Shown here piece by piece: positions 35,185-44,707 of a stretch of 64,000 nt of DNA. Below the pieces are notes generated by a model. It was not told where the DNA came from and did not search any database. It worked only from the letters and a program-made list of their open reading frames with translations. Within the stretch, counting starts at the first letter, position 1; each line of letters opens with the position of its first letter. The translations under genes and the position numbers were made by a program. The DNA is from CAIYRG01 sp965247505 (lineage in GTDB: Bacteria; Pseudomonadota; Alphaproteobacteria; Micropepsales; Micropepsaceae): NCBI GenBank assembly GCA_965247505.1, contig OZ252020.1, positions 3,100,001-3,164,000 on the forward strand, in the 5' to 3' direction.

Positions 35185-37119
35185 ATGACGACGAAAAATA
35201 CCGGACCAAAAGTCGACCGGCGCAAATTTATAGCCGGTGTCGCCGTGGCAGGCGCGGCGGGAGCTGCATCGGTGGCCGATGTGGCCAAGGCCGCGGGTGC
35301 GCCCTCTGAGGCCGCACCGTCGACATTGCGGCCTGGTGCCGCGGTTCAAGCTGCCGAAACCAGAGGCGCGCCGCAAGTTCCGGACCATGCCGCAGGAAAG
35401 CCGGGCTCCGACTTTATGGTCGACGTCATCAAGACCTTGGATATCGACTACATCGCGACAAACCCGGCGTCGAGCTGCCGCGGTATCCACGAGTCGCTGA
35501 CCAATTACGGCATGAACGTCAAACCGGAAATGCTGACGGTCATGCATGAAGAAACCGGCGCGGGCATGGCGCATGGCTATTTCAAGGTCACCGGCAAGCC
35601 AATGATGGGCCTCTTTCACGGAACTGTGGGGCTCCAACACGCTTCGATGGCGATTTACAACGCCTGGTGCGACCGCGTTCCGATGATCGTGCTTGTCGGC
35701 AACCATTTGGATGTGGCTGAGCGCTCTCCAGGCGTTCCGACATCCCATTCCGCATTGGATCCGCTTTCGATCATCCGTGATTTTACCAAATGGGACGATC
35801 AACCCTGGTCCCTGTAGCACTTCGCCGAATCCCTGGTGCGCGCCTACAAAATTACCATGACACCACCCACGGAACCGGTCGCCATCTCGATCGATGCGGG
35901 GCTCCAGGAATCGCCGATTCCCGACGGCGCGCATTTGGAGATTCCCAAATATACGCCAACGGCACACCCGCAAGGCGATGCCGGGGCCGTGCGCGAAGCG
36001 GCGCGGTTAATTGCCAATTCCGAGAATCCCGTAATCGTTGCGGATCATTGTGCGCGCTCGCAAGAAGGTATGGATCTGGTTGTCGAACTTGCTGAGACGG
36101 TGAATGCCGCCGTGGTCGATCGGCGCGGACGGCTAAACGTTCCCAACATGCACCACCTTGCAGCGTGCGGAGGGGTAATCGGGCAAGCCGACGTGATCCT
36201 CGGTCTCGAGCTCAACGATTTCTACGGAACGGTAAACCGTGGTCAGGGCATTTTGCATCGCACCTATTCCCCACGCGTTCGACCCGGCACCCGGCTCATC
36301 AGCATCGGGACCGGCGATCTTTACATAAAGGCAAATTTTCAAAACTTCCAACGGATGCAGCCGGTCGACGTATCGATTGGCGCAGACGCGCAGACGACTT
36401 TGCCGGCTCTCATCGAGGCCGTGCGATCGGAAATTACCGCTTCTCAAAGCGTTGCAATCGAGCAGCGTGGAGAGGAGCACCGCAGAAGCCATGCGGCAGC
36501 GCGGCGGGCAGCCCGCGCCGAAGCTATGCATGGCTAGGATTCTAGTCCCATCAGCGTTCAACGGCTCGCGGCCGAAATCTGGCAGCAGATCCAGAACGAA
36601 GACTGGGCGACGATGGGCGACAATCTCGAACCTTGGGCCGACGAGTTTTGGACATTCGACAAGCATCATCAATACATCGCCGGATCGTCCGGGACCGGTG
36701 CGGGCTGGGGATTGCCGGCAGCTGTCGGTGCGGCGCTCGGTCACCGCGAATTTGGGCGCCTTCCCATCAACATTTAAAATGACGGAGACTGCATGTACGC
36801 GCCGGGCGCGATTTGGACGTCGGCCTATCACAACATCCCGATGCTCTCGATCATGAACAATAATCGTGGCTACCACCAAGAGGTTATGCATATGCAGCGG
36901 GTCGGACTTTGGCGCGACCGCGGTGCGGACCGAGCCCATATCGGAACTGAAATTACCAAACCGGACATTCAATATGCGATGTTGGCCCGCTCCATGGGGG
37001 TAGAGGGGATTGGTCAAATTACCGATCCGTCGGATCTTCCGGCTGCCATACGGCGCGGCATTGAGGTTGTGAAAGCAGGCGAGCCGGCGCTCATCGATGT
37101 TCTGATGCAACCGCGCTAA
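35185..37119 (+). pseudogene. Tat-signal ThDP-dependent enzyme (acetolactate synthase-like) with three in-frame stops
   Basis: One uninterrupted frame of 645 codons encodes a thiamine-diphosphate enzyme, but TAG at 35815, TAG at 36535 and TAA at 36776 break it. There is a twin-arginine signal (VDRRKFIAGVAVAGAAGAAS), a PYR domain with the conserved Glu in VMHEETGAGMAHGYFKVTG, a central domain, and a PP domain with NDGDCMYAPGAIWTSAYHN and IPMLSIMNNN giving the metal/ThDP motif. The third stop is directly before NDGDCM. From family patterns, Gln fits at the first and third stops and Trp or Gln at the second. An exported ThDP enzyme next to a cytochrome c suggests periplasmic oxidative decarboxylation, now probably lost. 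Confidence 0.85.
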
Positions 37120-37130
37120 TGGGGAACGCC

Positions 37131-37478
37131 ATGAAAGACCAAATTTTGTCGTTTGTTGCTTTGTTCGCGGCTGGTTGTGTCGTTTTCTTGGTGAGTACGG
37201 CATTGGCCGCAGACGCCACAAGGGGGCATGAGACTTATGTGCGTGTGGGGTGCTGGCAGTGCCATGGCTATGGCGGGCAGGGTGCAGGCACCGGTCCAAG
37301 ACTGGGCCCCGACCCTCTGCCGATGGAGGTGATCCGATACAAAATTCGCGTTCCGGGCGATCGCATGCCGCCCTATCGTGAAGCGGTTCTTTCCGATGAG
37401 GAGATCGCAGACATTCACGCCTATCTAGAGACGCTTCCGCCACCAGCCAATCTCGAAGATACGATTCTCGCCGAATAG
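37131..37478 (+). CDS. Exported monoheme cytochrome c
   Basis: 115 residues from ATG 37131 (GGGGAA 4 bases upstream; ATG 37119 overlaps the ThDP stop). Signal peptide ends STALA, then GHETYVRVGCWQCHGYGGQG with a single CWQCH haem site, a candidate axial Met in VPGDRMPPYREAVLSD, and a terminal helix EIADIHAYLETLP. It is a small class I cytochrome, placed immediately after the broken ThDP gene, so it was probably its electron acceptor or partner. Confidence 0.85.
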   Translation: MKDQILSFVALFAAGCVVFLVSTALAADATRGHETYVRVGCWQCHGYGGQGAGTGPRLGPDPLPMEVIRYKIRVPGDRMPPYREAVLSDEEIADIHAYLETLPPPANLEDTILAE

Positions 37479-37491
37479 GCGGCTTCGATTT

Positions 37492-38472
37492 TCAATCCTG
37501 CAGCGTGAAAACGAGATTGGTGTCTAGTTTTATTCCACCGCCGCAGGGCGTGGACCCACCAAAGAAGTAAAGATGATCGCCCGCTGCCGCGGCTCCAAAC
37601 CCGTGCAAAGGTATCGGCAGTCGCGCAAAGCTATGCCAGCTGTCCGTCGCAGGGTCATAGGCTTCGTTTTCGTCGAAATTGGTGAGTTCCGGGGTGCATT
37701 CGCCTCCCGAAAAGAAAAGCATGCCTTGGTATTCGGCATAGGCGCCCGCGCTGCGCGCCGTCGGCATCGGCGCAGCCGTGCTCCAGCTATCGGTTTGCGG
37801 ATCATACACGTCGTGCAGCGCAACGCTGGTTTCGCCGTTGCGGGTGCGCCCACCGAAGACGTGTATCCTGCCGTCTACGACTCCTATGCCCGAATGATCG
37901 CGCGCACTGGGAAGCGGGGCCGCCGAGCTCCATTGCCCTGAGGCCGGATCATAAACATCGTGATCGGCCATCACTTCATTCATGTAACGCCCGCAAATCG
38001 AATGGATTTTGCCTCCCACACTGGCCAGCACCAATGAGCCGCGTGGGCTGGGGAGCGGTTCAAGCTGCTCCCAAGCATCGGCGGCCGGATCATAGGCGTA
38101 GAAGGAATCCTTCTCGACGGTGTGCCTGTTACTGCGAAAGCCTCCGGCGATATAAATGTTTTCGTCGAGAACGGCGATCCCAAAATGATTGGCGCCTTCC
38201 GGCATCGGCGCGGGCCTCGCCCAGCTGTCCGTGGCCGGATCGTAAACATCGATCAGCGGCAGCTCATAGGTTTCCTGATCGCCGCCGCCAATGACATAGA
38301 TCTTTCCACCAAATTCTATGACTTGCAGCTCGTTGCGCGCATGCGGCAGCGCCGCGATCTTCGACCATTCACCGGCAGGTTGGCTTTCCTGTGCTTGTGA
38401 TAGCGCGCCGGTCATTCCCAGCGCGAGCGCTGTCAACGCGCCCAAGCCCGCAGTTCTACTAACAAAGTGCAT
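37492..38472 (-). CDS. Exported Kelch-repeat beta-propeller protein, copy 2
   Basis: 326 residues; signal peptide MHFVSRTAGLGALTALALGM to SQAQE, then about six Kelch repeats such as GKIYVIGGGDQE, NIYIAGGFRSNRH and GRIHVFGGRTRNGE, each followed by YDPxTDSW. It shares with copy 1 (16732) the late GGEC(K/T)PE and the end FFGGSTPCGGGIKLDT, so these cysteine-bearing blades are a family feature. It converges on the cytochrome gene with 13 bases between stops. Confidence 0.85.
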   Translation of the reverse strand: MHFVSRTAGLGALTALALGMTGALSQAQESQPAGEWSKIAALPHARNELQVIEFGGKIYVIGGGDQETYELPLIDVYDPATDSWARPAPMPEGANHFGIAVLDENIYIAGGFRSNRHTVEKDSFYAYDPAADAWEQLEPLPSPRGSLVLASVGGKIHSICGRYMNEVMADHDVYDPASGQWSSAAPLPSARDHSGIGVVDGRIHVFGGRTRNGETSVALHDVYDPQTDSWSTAAPMPTARSAGAYAEYQGMLFFSGGECTPELTNFDENEAYDPATDSWHSFARLPIPLHGFGAAAAGDHLYFFGGSTPCGGGIKLDTNLVFTLQD

Positions 38473-38606
38473 CGTGCATACTCCCTAACTAGATCGGGCA
38501 GATGTGATCCGCATCGGCAAGGAATACGGAGCTGCTCAGGGAAACGAAGAATGATGGAATGCTCGCTGATTGACGCACGAGTGTTCCCCTTACTGTGAAA
38601 GCGATT

Positions 38607-39383
38607 TTAATCGGCGAAGACTTCTGCGAAGAATCTTTCCGCGGCGGCTTTATATTCTCTATCGGCGCGCTCCTCAGCCGGTGAGCCGGGATTGGTGAAG
38701 CCGTGTTCGGCGCCGCTATATAGTTCCATTTGCCATTCGACATCGGCTGCGGAGAGATCGGCGATCAGCTTGTTGACCTCTTCCATTGGCGCCGTCTCGT
38801 CTAGCGCGCCATGTAAAATCAGCACTGAGCCTTGAATATTATTGGCATCCTCGGGCGTAAAATTTCGGAACGAGCCATGGACCGGGACGACGCCGACCAA
38901 AGGCGCGCCGCTTTCCGCCAGCTCGATTGCTATCATGCCACCGAAGCAATAACCGATCACCGCGATCTTGGAGGCATCGACCATGGGATTTTCGCTGAAG
39001 GCATCGAGCCCAGCCTGCGCGCGCGCGCGCGTGAGTGGCCGGTCTCCGCCATAGAACCCACTCAATTCTTGCATTTCCAGGACCGTTTGCGGGACCACGC
39101 CTTTGCCATAGATGTCGGCGGCAAACGCCACATAGCCCATGCGCGCGAACATGCGCGCGTCTTCAAGCGCCTTCTCATCCATGCCGGAACGGGCGTGCAC
39201 CACATAAACGCCCGGCCGTTGGCCCTGCACGGCATCGTCATAGGCAAGGTATCCGCTCAAGGCCACATCGCCATGGCTGTAATCGACATAGCGGGTTTGA
39301 ATTTCCGCTTGCGCCATTCCGGCATAAAGCACCGAGATTAAAACCGCGCCAAGAACACTCGAAAGCAAACGCGTGATGGTCAT
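38607..39383 (-). CDS. Exported dienelactone hydrolase family protein
   Basis: 258 residues with a signal peptide ending GMAQA. The alpha/beta-hydrolase triad of dienelactone hydrolases is visible: nucleophile Cys in VIGYCFGGMIA (about residue 145), Asp in LHGALDETAP (about 198) and His in SGAEHGFTNPG (about 231). Classical DLH opens the lactone in chlorocatechol breakdown in the cytosol; exported members have unknown substrates. It lies at the right edge of the exported-protein island. Confidence 0.85.
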   Translation of the reverse strand: MTITRLLSSVLGAVLISVLYAGMAQAEIQTRYVDYSHGDVALSGYLAYDDAVQGQRPGVYVVHARSGMDEKALEDARMFARMGYVAFAADIYGKGVVPQTVLEMQELSGFYGGDRPLTRARAQAGLDAFSENPMVDASKIAVIGYCFGGMIAIELAESGAPLVGVVPVHGSFRNFTPEDANNIQGSVLILHGALDETAPMEEVNKLIADLSAADVEWQMELYSGAEHGFTNPGSPAEERADREYKAAAERFFAEVFAD

Positions 39384-39583
39384 TGGACCCTCCCTTGTTT
39401 CAAACCCGCTGCCATTGGGGGCAAGTCTAAGCGCGCTGGGTCCGACATTCCACAGATGATCGTATTAATGCGCCCGTCTGGGACAATTTGGGACAGATAT
39501 GGAGCGATTTGGCGGAGGAATGCACTGGCCCGGGGATTGATCTCCCTGTCGCGGCAAATAACGGCTTCTCAGTTTCTGCCCTC

Positions 39584-41911
39584 TCAGTTTCTGAGCGGCT
39601 TGCCGGTTTTCAACATGTGCTTCACGCGGGCAATTGTCTGCGGCGTGCGCGCCAGCCTTGCGAACGCCTTGCGTTCCAGGGCAAGGATTTCCTCTTCGGT
39701 AATTGTCTCAATCATGTCGGTGTCGCCGCCGGACAATATCTCCGCCAGCGCGTGCGCCACCGTCACATCATGTGATGTCGCGGTGCCTTGTTTACGAAAT
39801 CCCGCGACCGCCAGGTCCATCGCCACACGCGCGGTCGGACCGGGAAGACGGATTTCTTGGCGAACCGGCGGCTGGTAACCCGGAACTGATTTAAGTGCGT
39901 GGGCTCTTGCATCTGCCAATAGACGTGCGCGGTTCATGGTGATGCCGTCACCGCTCTTTAGGAACAATAGATCTTGCGCCTCAGCTGCGGATTTGGCGAC
40001 TTTGGCCATGGCGATGGTCTCAAACACTTTGATGACCGCGGGTATGGGTCCTTGTTTGCGCTCGGGATTTGCCGACCAGCGCAGCAGCATCTCCTTGCAA
40101 CCACCCCAGCCCGGCACAATCCCGACGCCGGTTTCCACCAAGCCGCAATAAGTCTCCGCATGCGCTTGCACCGTGTCGCTGTGCAGCAAGATCTCGCATC
40201 CACCGCCAAGCGCCAGGCCCGACGGTGCGCTGATCACGGGGAAGGGCGCAAATTTCAATCGCTGATATGCCCTTTGGCCCATGCTTAGCAGGGGCCCAAT
40301 CAAGAACCAGGCGCGCAAATAGGCGAGGATCAGTAGCATGCCGATATTGGCGCCGGCGGAGAATTGGCTGCCTTCATTATAGATCACCAATGCTTTGAAA
40401 TTACGCTGAACGATCTTGACCGCTTTGTTGACCATGAAAAGGCTGAACGGGTCAAGCGAATTCAGCTTGGAGTGAAATTCCAAGCACGCGATTCCATCAC
40501 CGATGTCCCACAGGCTGGCCGAACGGTTACGCGCCAGTGGTTTGGAGCGGCGCTTAATGTCTTCGAGCAACAACACACCCGGGGCCCGCGCAACCGGAAC
40601 GTAAGTTTTCGATGGCGTGAACTGTTGCAGAGTTCCGCTTTTGACCCGGTAGAAATTTCCTTCGCCAACATTATCGAGAAATGCGGGCACGTCGCTGGAT
40701 TGGCCACGCAGTTTGGAGGCGAACCAAGCCGGGCCTAATCTGTCAATCAACTCGAATGGGCCATATTTCCAATTATAGCCGAGCCGCATGGCTTCATCGA
40801 CCGAAGCCGGGTCGTCGGCAATTTCCGGAATCAATCGCGCGGCGTAGCTAAGTGTCTTCGCCATCACGCTCCACGCGTAACGTCCCGCTTGGTCGTTAAA
40901 TTCCATCAGCACACGGGGACCGCCCTTGCGCGCGGCTTTGACGCCGTCGGGCTTTGGCCGCTTTGCGTCGTAATACTCGCCGGTCTGCAGATCGAGCGCT
41001 TGCTTGGTTTTGTCTTTGCTCGCGGGGTTAAGCCGGTAGAAACCGCCTTTTCCTTTGCGCCCGGTATAGCCGTCCTTGATCAGCCGCTTGAGCAATTCCG
41101 GCTCGCGGTGAACGGCATGAAACGGATCGTCCTCGGGCAGCGCGCCTTTCATGCTCGACAACACGTGCGGCATCAGATCGAGGCCAACCAGATCGAGCAG
41201 CCCAAATGCGCCGGTCTTGGGAATGCCAAATGGCCGGCCGAGCGCGGCGTCCGCGGTCTCGATGTCCACACCGTTATCCATTGCTTCGACCACAGCACAT
41301 TGCAGCCAATAGGTCCCGATCCGATTGGCGATGAAACCAGGCGTATCCTTGGCGTCGATGACGGTTTTGCCCAGCGAGATATCTGCAAAATTCCGGATCG
41401 CATCGCTCACGCCCTCTTGCGTGTCTGATCCGGCGACAAGTTCGAACAAGCGCATGTATCGCGGGGGATTGAAAAAATGAGTGATCAAGAAATGGCGGCG
41501 AAGGGAATCGTCCATCCCTTCCGTCAGCTCTTTAAGTGGAATAGTCGAAGTGTTTGACGATATTACCGCGTCGGCACGACGGACGGCAGCGATCCGCTCG
41601 TAGAGATTGCGCTTGATGGCGAGATTTTCGATCACCGCTTCGATGATCCAATCGCAATCGACCAAGCGCTCCATATGGTCTTCGATATTGCCGGGCGTGA
41701 TCAGCTTGGCATTGCGCTTGTGCATCAAGGGCGCGGGATCGGCCTTCAATAATTTACCAATCGCGCCCTTGGCAATTGCATCGCGATCATCGGTCCCGTC
41801 GGGCACGATATCGAGAAGCTGCACCGGCACACCGGCATTGGCGATTTGGGCGGCGATTCCCGCGCCCATCACGCCTGCGCCGATCACGGCCACCTTTCGG
41901 ATTTCAACCAT
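39584..41911 (-). CDS. 3-hydroxyacyl-CoA dehydrogenase/enoyl-CoA hydratase fusion (FadN/FadB-type)
   Basis: 775 residues starting at ATG 41911, whose A is also the last base of the thiolase stop. The HAD domain comes first: Rossmann motif VAVIGAGVMGAGIAAQIANA, then ITHFFNPPRYMRLFELV and DTPGFIANRIGTYW with the HAD C-terminal domains. The enoyl-CoA hydratase domain comes last (about 500-700), with SQFSAGANIGMLL and GLALGGGCEILLHSDTVQAH. This order is opposite to E. coli FadB and like Bacillus FadN. It would carry out steps two and three of beta-oxidation. Confidence 0.9.
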   Translation of the reverse strand: MVEIRKVAVIGAGVMGAGIAAQIANAGVPVQLLDIVPDGTDDRDAIAKGAIGKLLKADPAPLMHKRNAKLITPGNIEDHMERLVDCDWIIEAVIENLAIKRNLYERIAAVRRADAVISSNTSTIPLKELTEGMDDSLRRHFLITHFFNPPRYMRLFELVAGSDTQEGVSDAIRNFADISLGKTVIDAKDTPGFIANRIGTYWLQCAVVEAMDNGVDIETADAALGRPFGIPKTGAFGLLDLVGLDLMPHVLSSMKGALPEDDPFHAVHREPELLKRLIKDGYTGRKGKGGFYRLNPASKDKTKQALDLQTGEYYDAKRPKPDGVKAARKGGPRVLMEFNDQAGRYAWSVMAKTLSYAARLIPEIADDPASVDEAMRLGYNWKYGPFELIDRLGPAWFASKLRGQSSDVPAFLDNVGEGNFYRVKSGTLQQFTPSKTYVPVARAPGVLLLEDIKRRSKPLARNRSASLWDIGDGIACLEFHSKLNSLDPFSLFMVNKAVKIVQRNFKALVIYNEGSQFSAGANIGMLLILAYLRAWFLIGPLLSMGQRAYQRLKFAPFPVISAPSGLALGGGCEILLHSDTVQAHAETYCGLVETGVGIVPGWGGCKEMLLRWSANPERKQGPIPAVIKVFETIAMAKVAKSAAEAQDLLFLKSGDGITMNRARLLADARAHALKSVPGYQPPVRQEIRLPGPTARVAMDLAVAGFRKQGTATSHDVTVAHALAEILSGGDTDMIETITEEEILALERKAFARLARTPQTIARVKHMLKTGKPLRN

Positions 41912-43047
41912 CACACGGATTCCAGAACAGTGGCGATCCCCTGTCCGCCGCCAATGCATTGGGTTGCCAGCGCGTAACGCCCGCCTTCGCGCTTCAACAG
42001 CTGCGCCGCCTTGCCGGTGATGCGTGCGCCGGTGGCCCCAAGCGGATGGCCAAGCGCGATGGCGCCGCCATCGAGATTGATTTTCGTTGTATCGAGTCCG
42101 AGATCGTGGATGCTGGCCAGCGACTGCGAAGCAAAGGCTTCGTTCAATTCGATGACATCTAGATCGTCAACGCCGATGCCGGCGCGTGCCAGCGCCTTTT
42201 GCGATGATCCCACCGGGCCAATCCCCATGATTTCAGGTTTGCATCCCGAAGTAGCGATGGCTTTGATCCGCGCCAATGGTTCGAAACCTTCTCTCAATGC
42301 GTAGTCTTCGGTGCAGACCAGCACGGCCGACGCGCCGTCGGTAAGCGGCGACGAGGTGCCGGCGGTCACCACGCCGTCTTTGTCAAAGGCGGGATTAAGA
42401 CTGGCCAGGATTTTTTCGGTCGTGTCGGGCCGGATACAGCCATCCAGCGCAACGGGACCACCGGCGCTATCGATCGGTATGATTTCATCCGTGAAATGGC
42501 CTAGGCTTTGCGCCCGTGCCGCCTTTTGATGGCTTAGCACCGCAAAGGCATCCTGTTCCTGCCGGCTCAAAGAATATTCACCGGCAAGATTCTCGGCGGT
42601 TTCTCCCATCGACATATAGGCCTGCGGATAGCGCTCAAACAAAGCGGGGTTTGGCATGGGGTTGAACCCCATGATCGGCACGCGGCTCATGAACTCGACG
42701 CCGGCACAGATAAAGACCTCACCGGCATTCATCTGTATGGCGCCCGCGGCCATGTGAATGGCCTGCATGGAGGAGCCGCAAAAGCGATTGACCGTGACCG
42801 CAGAAGTGCTGAGCGGCAAATCGGCCAAAAAACCGATTAGCCGTGCCACGTTCAGCCCTTGCTCCGCTTCGGGAAAAGCGCAGCCGACGATTAGATCTTC
42901 AATGTCCTCCGGCTTGACCTGCGTTTTTTCAATTAATCCGCGGATCACTTGCGCGGCTGCGTCGTCCGGGCGAACGCGCGCGAGCGCGCCTTTATAGGCC
43001 GGCGTGAAGGGAGAGCGCTGATAGGCGGCGATGACAACGGGTTTCAT
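41911..43047 (-). CDS. Acetyl-CoA acyltransferase (thiolase, FadA-type)
   Basis: 378 residues from ATG 43047 (an upstream frame to 43134 lacks homology). Thiolase landmarks: nucleophile Cys in AVTVNRFCGSSMQAIHMAAG (about residue 85), ELNEAFASQSLA, GGAIALGHPLGATGARI with catalytic His, and QCIGGGQGIATVLE with the second Cys. It performs the final thiolysis of beta-oxidation and is translationally coupled to the downstream HAD/ECH fusion, forming a complete fatty-acid oxidation pair. Confidence 0.92.
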   Translation of the reverse strand: MKPVVIAAYQRSPFTPAYKGALARVRPDDAAAQVIRGLIEKTQVKPEDIEDLIVGCAFPEAEQGLNVARLIGFLADLPLSTSAVTVNRFCGSSMQAIHMAAGAIQMNAGEVFICAGVEFMSRVPIMGFNPMPNPALFERYPQAYMSMGETAENLAGEYSLSRQEQDAFAVLSHQKAARAQSLGHFTDEIIPIDSAGGPVALDGCIRPDTTEKILASLNPAFDKDGVVTAGTSSPLTDGASAVLVCTEDYALREGFEPLARIKAIATSGCKPEIMGIGPVGSSQKALARAGIGVDDLDVIELNEAFASQSLASIHDLGLDTTKINLDGGAIALGHPLGATGARITGKAAQLLKREGGRYALATQCIGGGQGIATVLESV

Positions 43048-43317
43048 GCGAGGCTCGCTCCGGTTGGGTAAGGAATTGGGTTTTAGTTGTGCACGTTGCT
43101 GGCGCTCAGCTTCGACCACATCCATGAACATCACAAGCGTTTCACAAGCCTATCGCGGGCGCTTCGCAGGCAATTCGCGCGCAACTGGCATCGCCGCGAT
43201 CTGTGGGAAATATGACAATGCTTGGCAGTCGGTCGGCATATAAACGCCGTCACAAACAACATTTTTTGGCTGTGCATGCAGTCTGGTTCGAGCCAGTCTC
43301 CGGGCCCGCCTCCCTGA

Positions 43318-43480
43318 TAAACAGGGAAAATACAGGGAATTTCGTCGCTTTTGGCCCAAATCTGTCTCCTATGGGTCGGAATAGGCGAGCGATCCAAAGA
43401 GGTTACAGCCAAATTCCCTACGAAATGGAACAGGGAAATTAAATTACGGAACAGGGAATTCAAATTGCAGAACAGGGAAC
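43318..43480. repeat. CAGGGAA short repeats, three with 21-bp period
   Basis: The heptamer CAGGGAA occurs at 43322 and 43333 (11 apart) and then at 43431, 43452 and 43473 (exactly 21 apart), with AT-rich spacers such as TTAAATTACGGAA. The 21-bp units keep one frame open. The gap 43048-43486 otherwise shows no gene. Confidence 0.6.
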
Positions 43481-43486
43481 GATTTC

Positions 43487-43831
43487 CGCGAAACAGATAG
43501 GACGAGGTTTTCGGTACACACAAGTGTTGCCCAGGTTCGTACCGCTCATGCGGAACTTCTCAAGATAGCGGAGAAGGCAAAGCTTGAACTACCCACGAAT
43601 AATCAGGATCAACTCGGGCGCAACCTAGATTGTGCTGTCATCGAAACACTGCACGGAATTCGGCGAGAGGGAGGCGAGCCCGCTATTGAAACCGTAAAGG
43701 GCGTCTTTTTTGAAGGTGAGAGGGCCTATCCTACATCAGGATTTTACGAGAAGACCCATGTCCAAATTTGTGTACGCAACCTGGACTGCATAAAGGGCGT
43801 TTTTCGCGTCGTACCAAGCGTCGCGCATTAG
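43487..43831 (+). pseudogene. 5'-truncated reading frame of unknown function
   Basis: An open frame ends at TAG 43829-43831 and reads like real protein over 100 codons: VAQVRTAHAELLKIAEKAKL, then AVIETLHGIRREGGEPAIET and EKTHVQICVRNLDCIKGVFR. No ATG, GTG or TTG lies in frame before the coding-like part; upstream it runs into the CAGGGAA repeats. It may be a gene that lost its start, or one that uses an unusual start. I cannot name the family. Confidence 0.4.
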
Positions 43832-44309
43832 AATGTGATGCTATAGAGCTACTGTTTTCTTGGCGAATTAGTTGCGCTGAAGTCTAAGCGCAATAGATGC
43901 CCCGTGATTTGGACGTTCTCAGCGTCCGGAAGGCGCGCGCAGCGACCTGAAGATGGAAGAAAAGAAGGCGCGGTTTCTATTCCGTCGCCAGCTTGCTCTA
44001 GATGCAGATGTGGAAGGTAGACCACAGTAAGTAACGATCAGATTCGACAACTGCTTTGAGACAGTTCTGGTAGTCTTTGTGCAAACTAGAATCTGTTGTT
44101 CTGTCTTGTTGGGGGGGTAGAGCTAGTCTAATGGCAGGCAAATCCTGTCTGTGCCGTAGTCAAACCAGTCCCCACCGTTTTCGAACCGGTCTCTGCGTCA
44201 TTCACGTTATAAAAACGGAAATTGAAGAACTTGAAGTAGAGACTTGGCGAAGAAATGGCACGACAAAGTCAGAAAGTCGGTCGCTGTCGCGCACAACCTG
44301 ATGAACTAG
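43832..44309. other. Intergenic region, 478 bases, ending in a diverged repeat
   Basis: No gene is supported. It contains a G7 run near 44110 and, at 44162-44258, a sequence related to 47132-47229 on the other side of the insertion nest (shared TTCGAACCGGTCTC and AAAAACGGA blocks). Confidence 0.45.
44162..44258 (+). repeat. Diverged direct repeat, left copy
   Basis: AACCAGTC, TTCGAACCGGTCTC, AAAAACGGA-ATTGAA and GAGACTT blocks occur in the same order and spacing here and at 47132-47229. The two copies flank the nested insertion sequences. I do not recognise the element. Confidence 0.55.
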
Positions 44310-44372
44310 TGGACATGCCCCGCATTTGTTCCGGGTCCTTGATTGGATATTTTACCAACAAGGAGAATCATC

Positions 44373-44648
44373 ATGGGACACAGACACAGCGAAGAATTCA
44401 GGCGTGAGGCGGTTCGCATTGCGCAGACGAGCGGACTTACCCGCAAACAGATTGCATCAGATTTAGGCATTGGCTTTTCGACATTGAGCAATTGGGTTCA
44501 GTCGATGAAGCAAGATGAGCTGTCGTCGGCCCCACAAGAGGATCTGGCGAAGGAGAATGAGCGCCTGCGCAGAGAAGTTCGCCTCCTCAAGGAGGAGAGG
44601 GATCTGTTAAAAAAGGCAACAGTGTTCTTCGCGGAGCAAAGCAAATAA
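44373..44648 (+). CDS. IS3-family transposase OrfA
   Basis: 91 residues from ATG 44373 (AAGGAG upstream). It has a helix-turn-helix (EEFRREAVRIAQTSGLTRKQ, then IASDLGIGFSTLSNWV) and a leucine-zipper-like coiled coil (KENERLRREVRLLKEERDLL). An A6G slippery run (TTAAAAAAGG, about 44607) near the end fits -1 frameshifting into orfB. Confidence 0.9.
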   Translation: MGHRHSEEFRREAVRIAQTSGLTRKQIASDLGIGFSTLSNWVQSMKQDELSSAPQEDLAKENERLRREVRLLKEERDLLKKATVFFAEQSK

Positions 44649-44707
44649 GATTTGCCTTCGTTGACGAACACCGCCACCAGGTCCCTGTCGAACGACTTTG
44701 CCGGATA

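Noticed and set aside
43318..43480. CAGGGAA repeats as a CRISPR array
   Set aside because: Repeats are only 7 bases with spacers of 4-14 bases, too short for CRISPR, and no cas genes are present.
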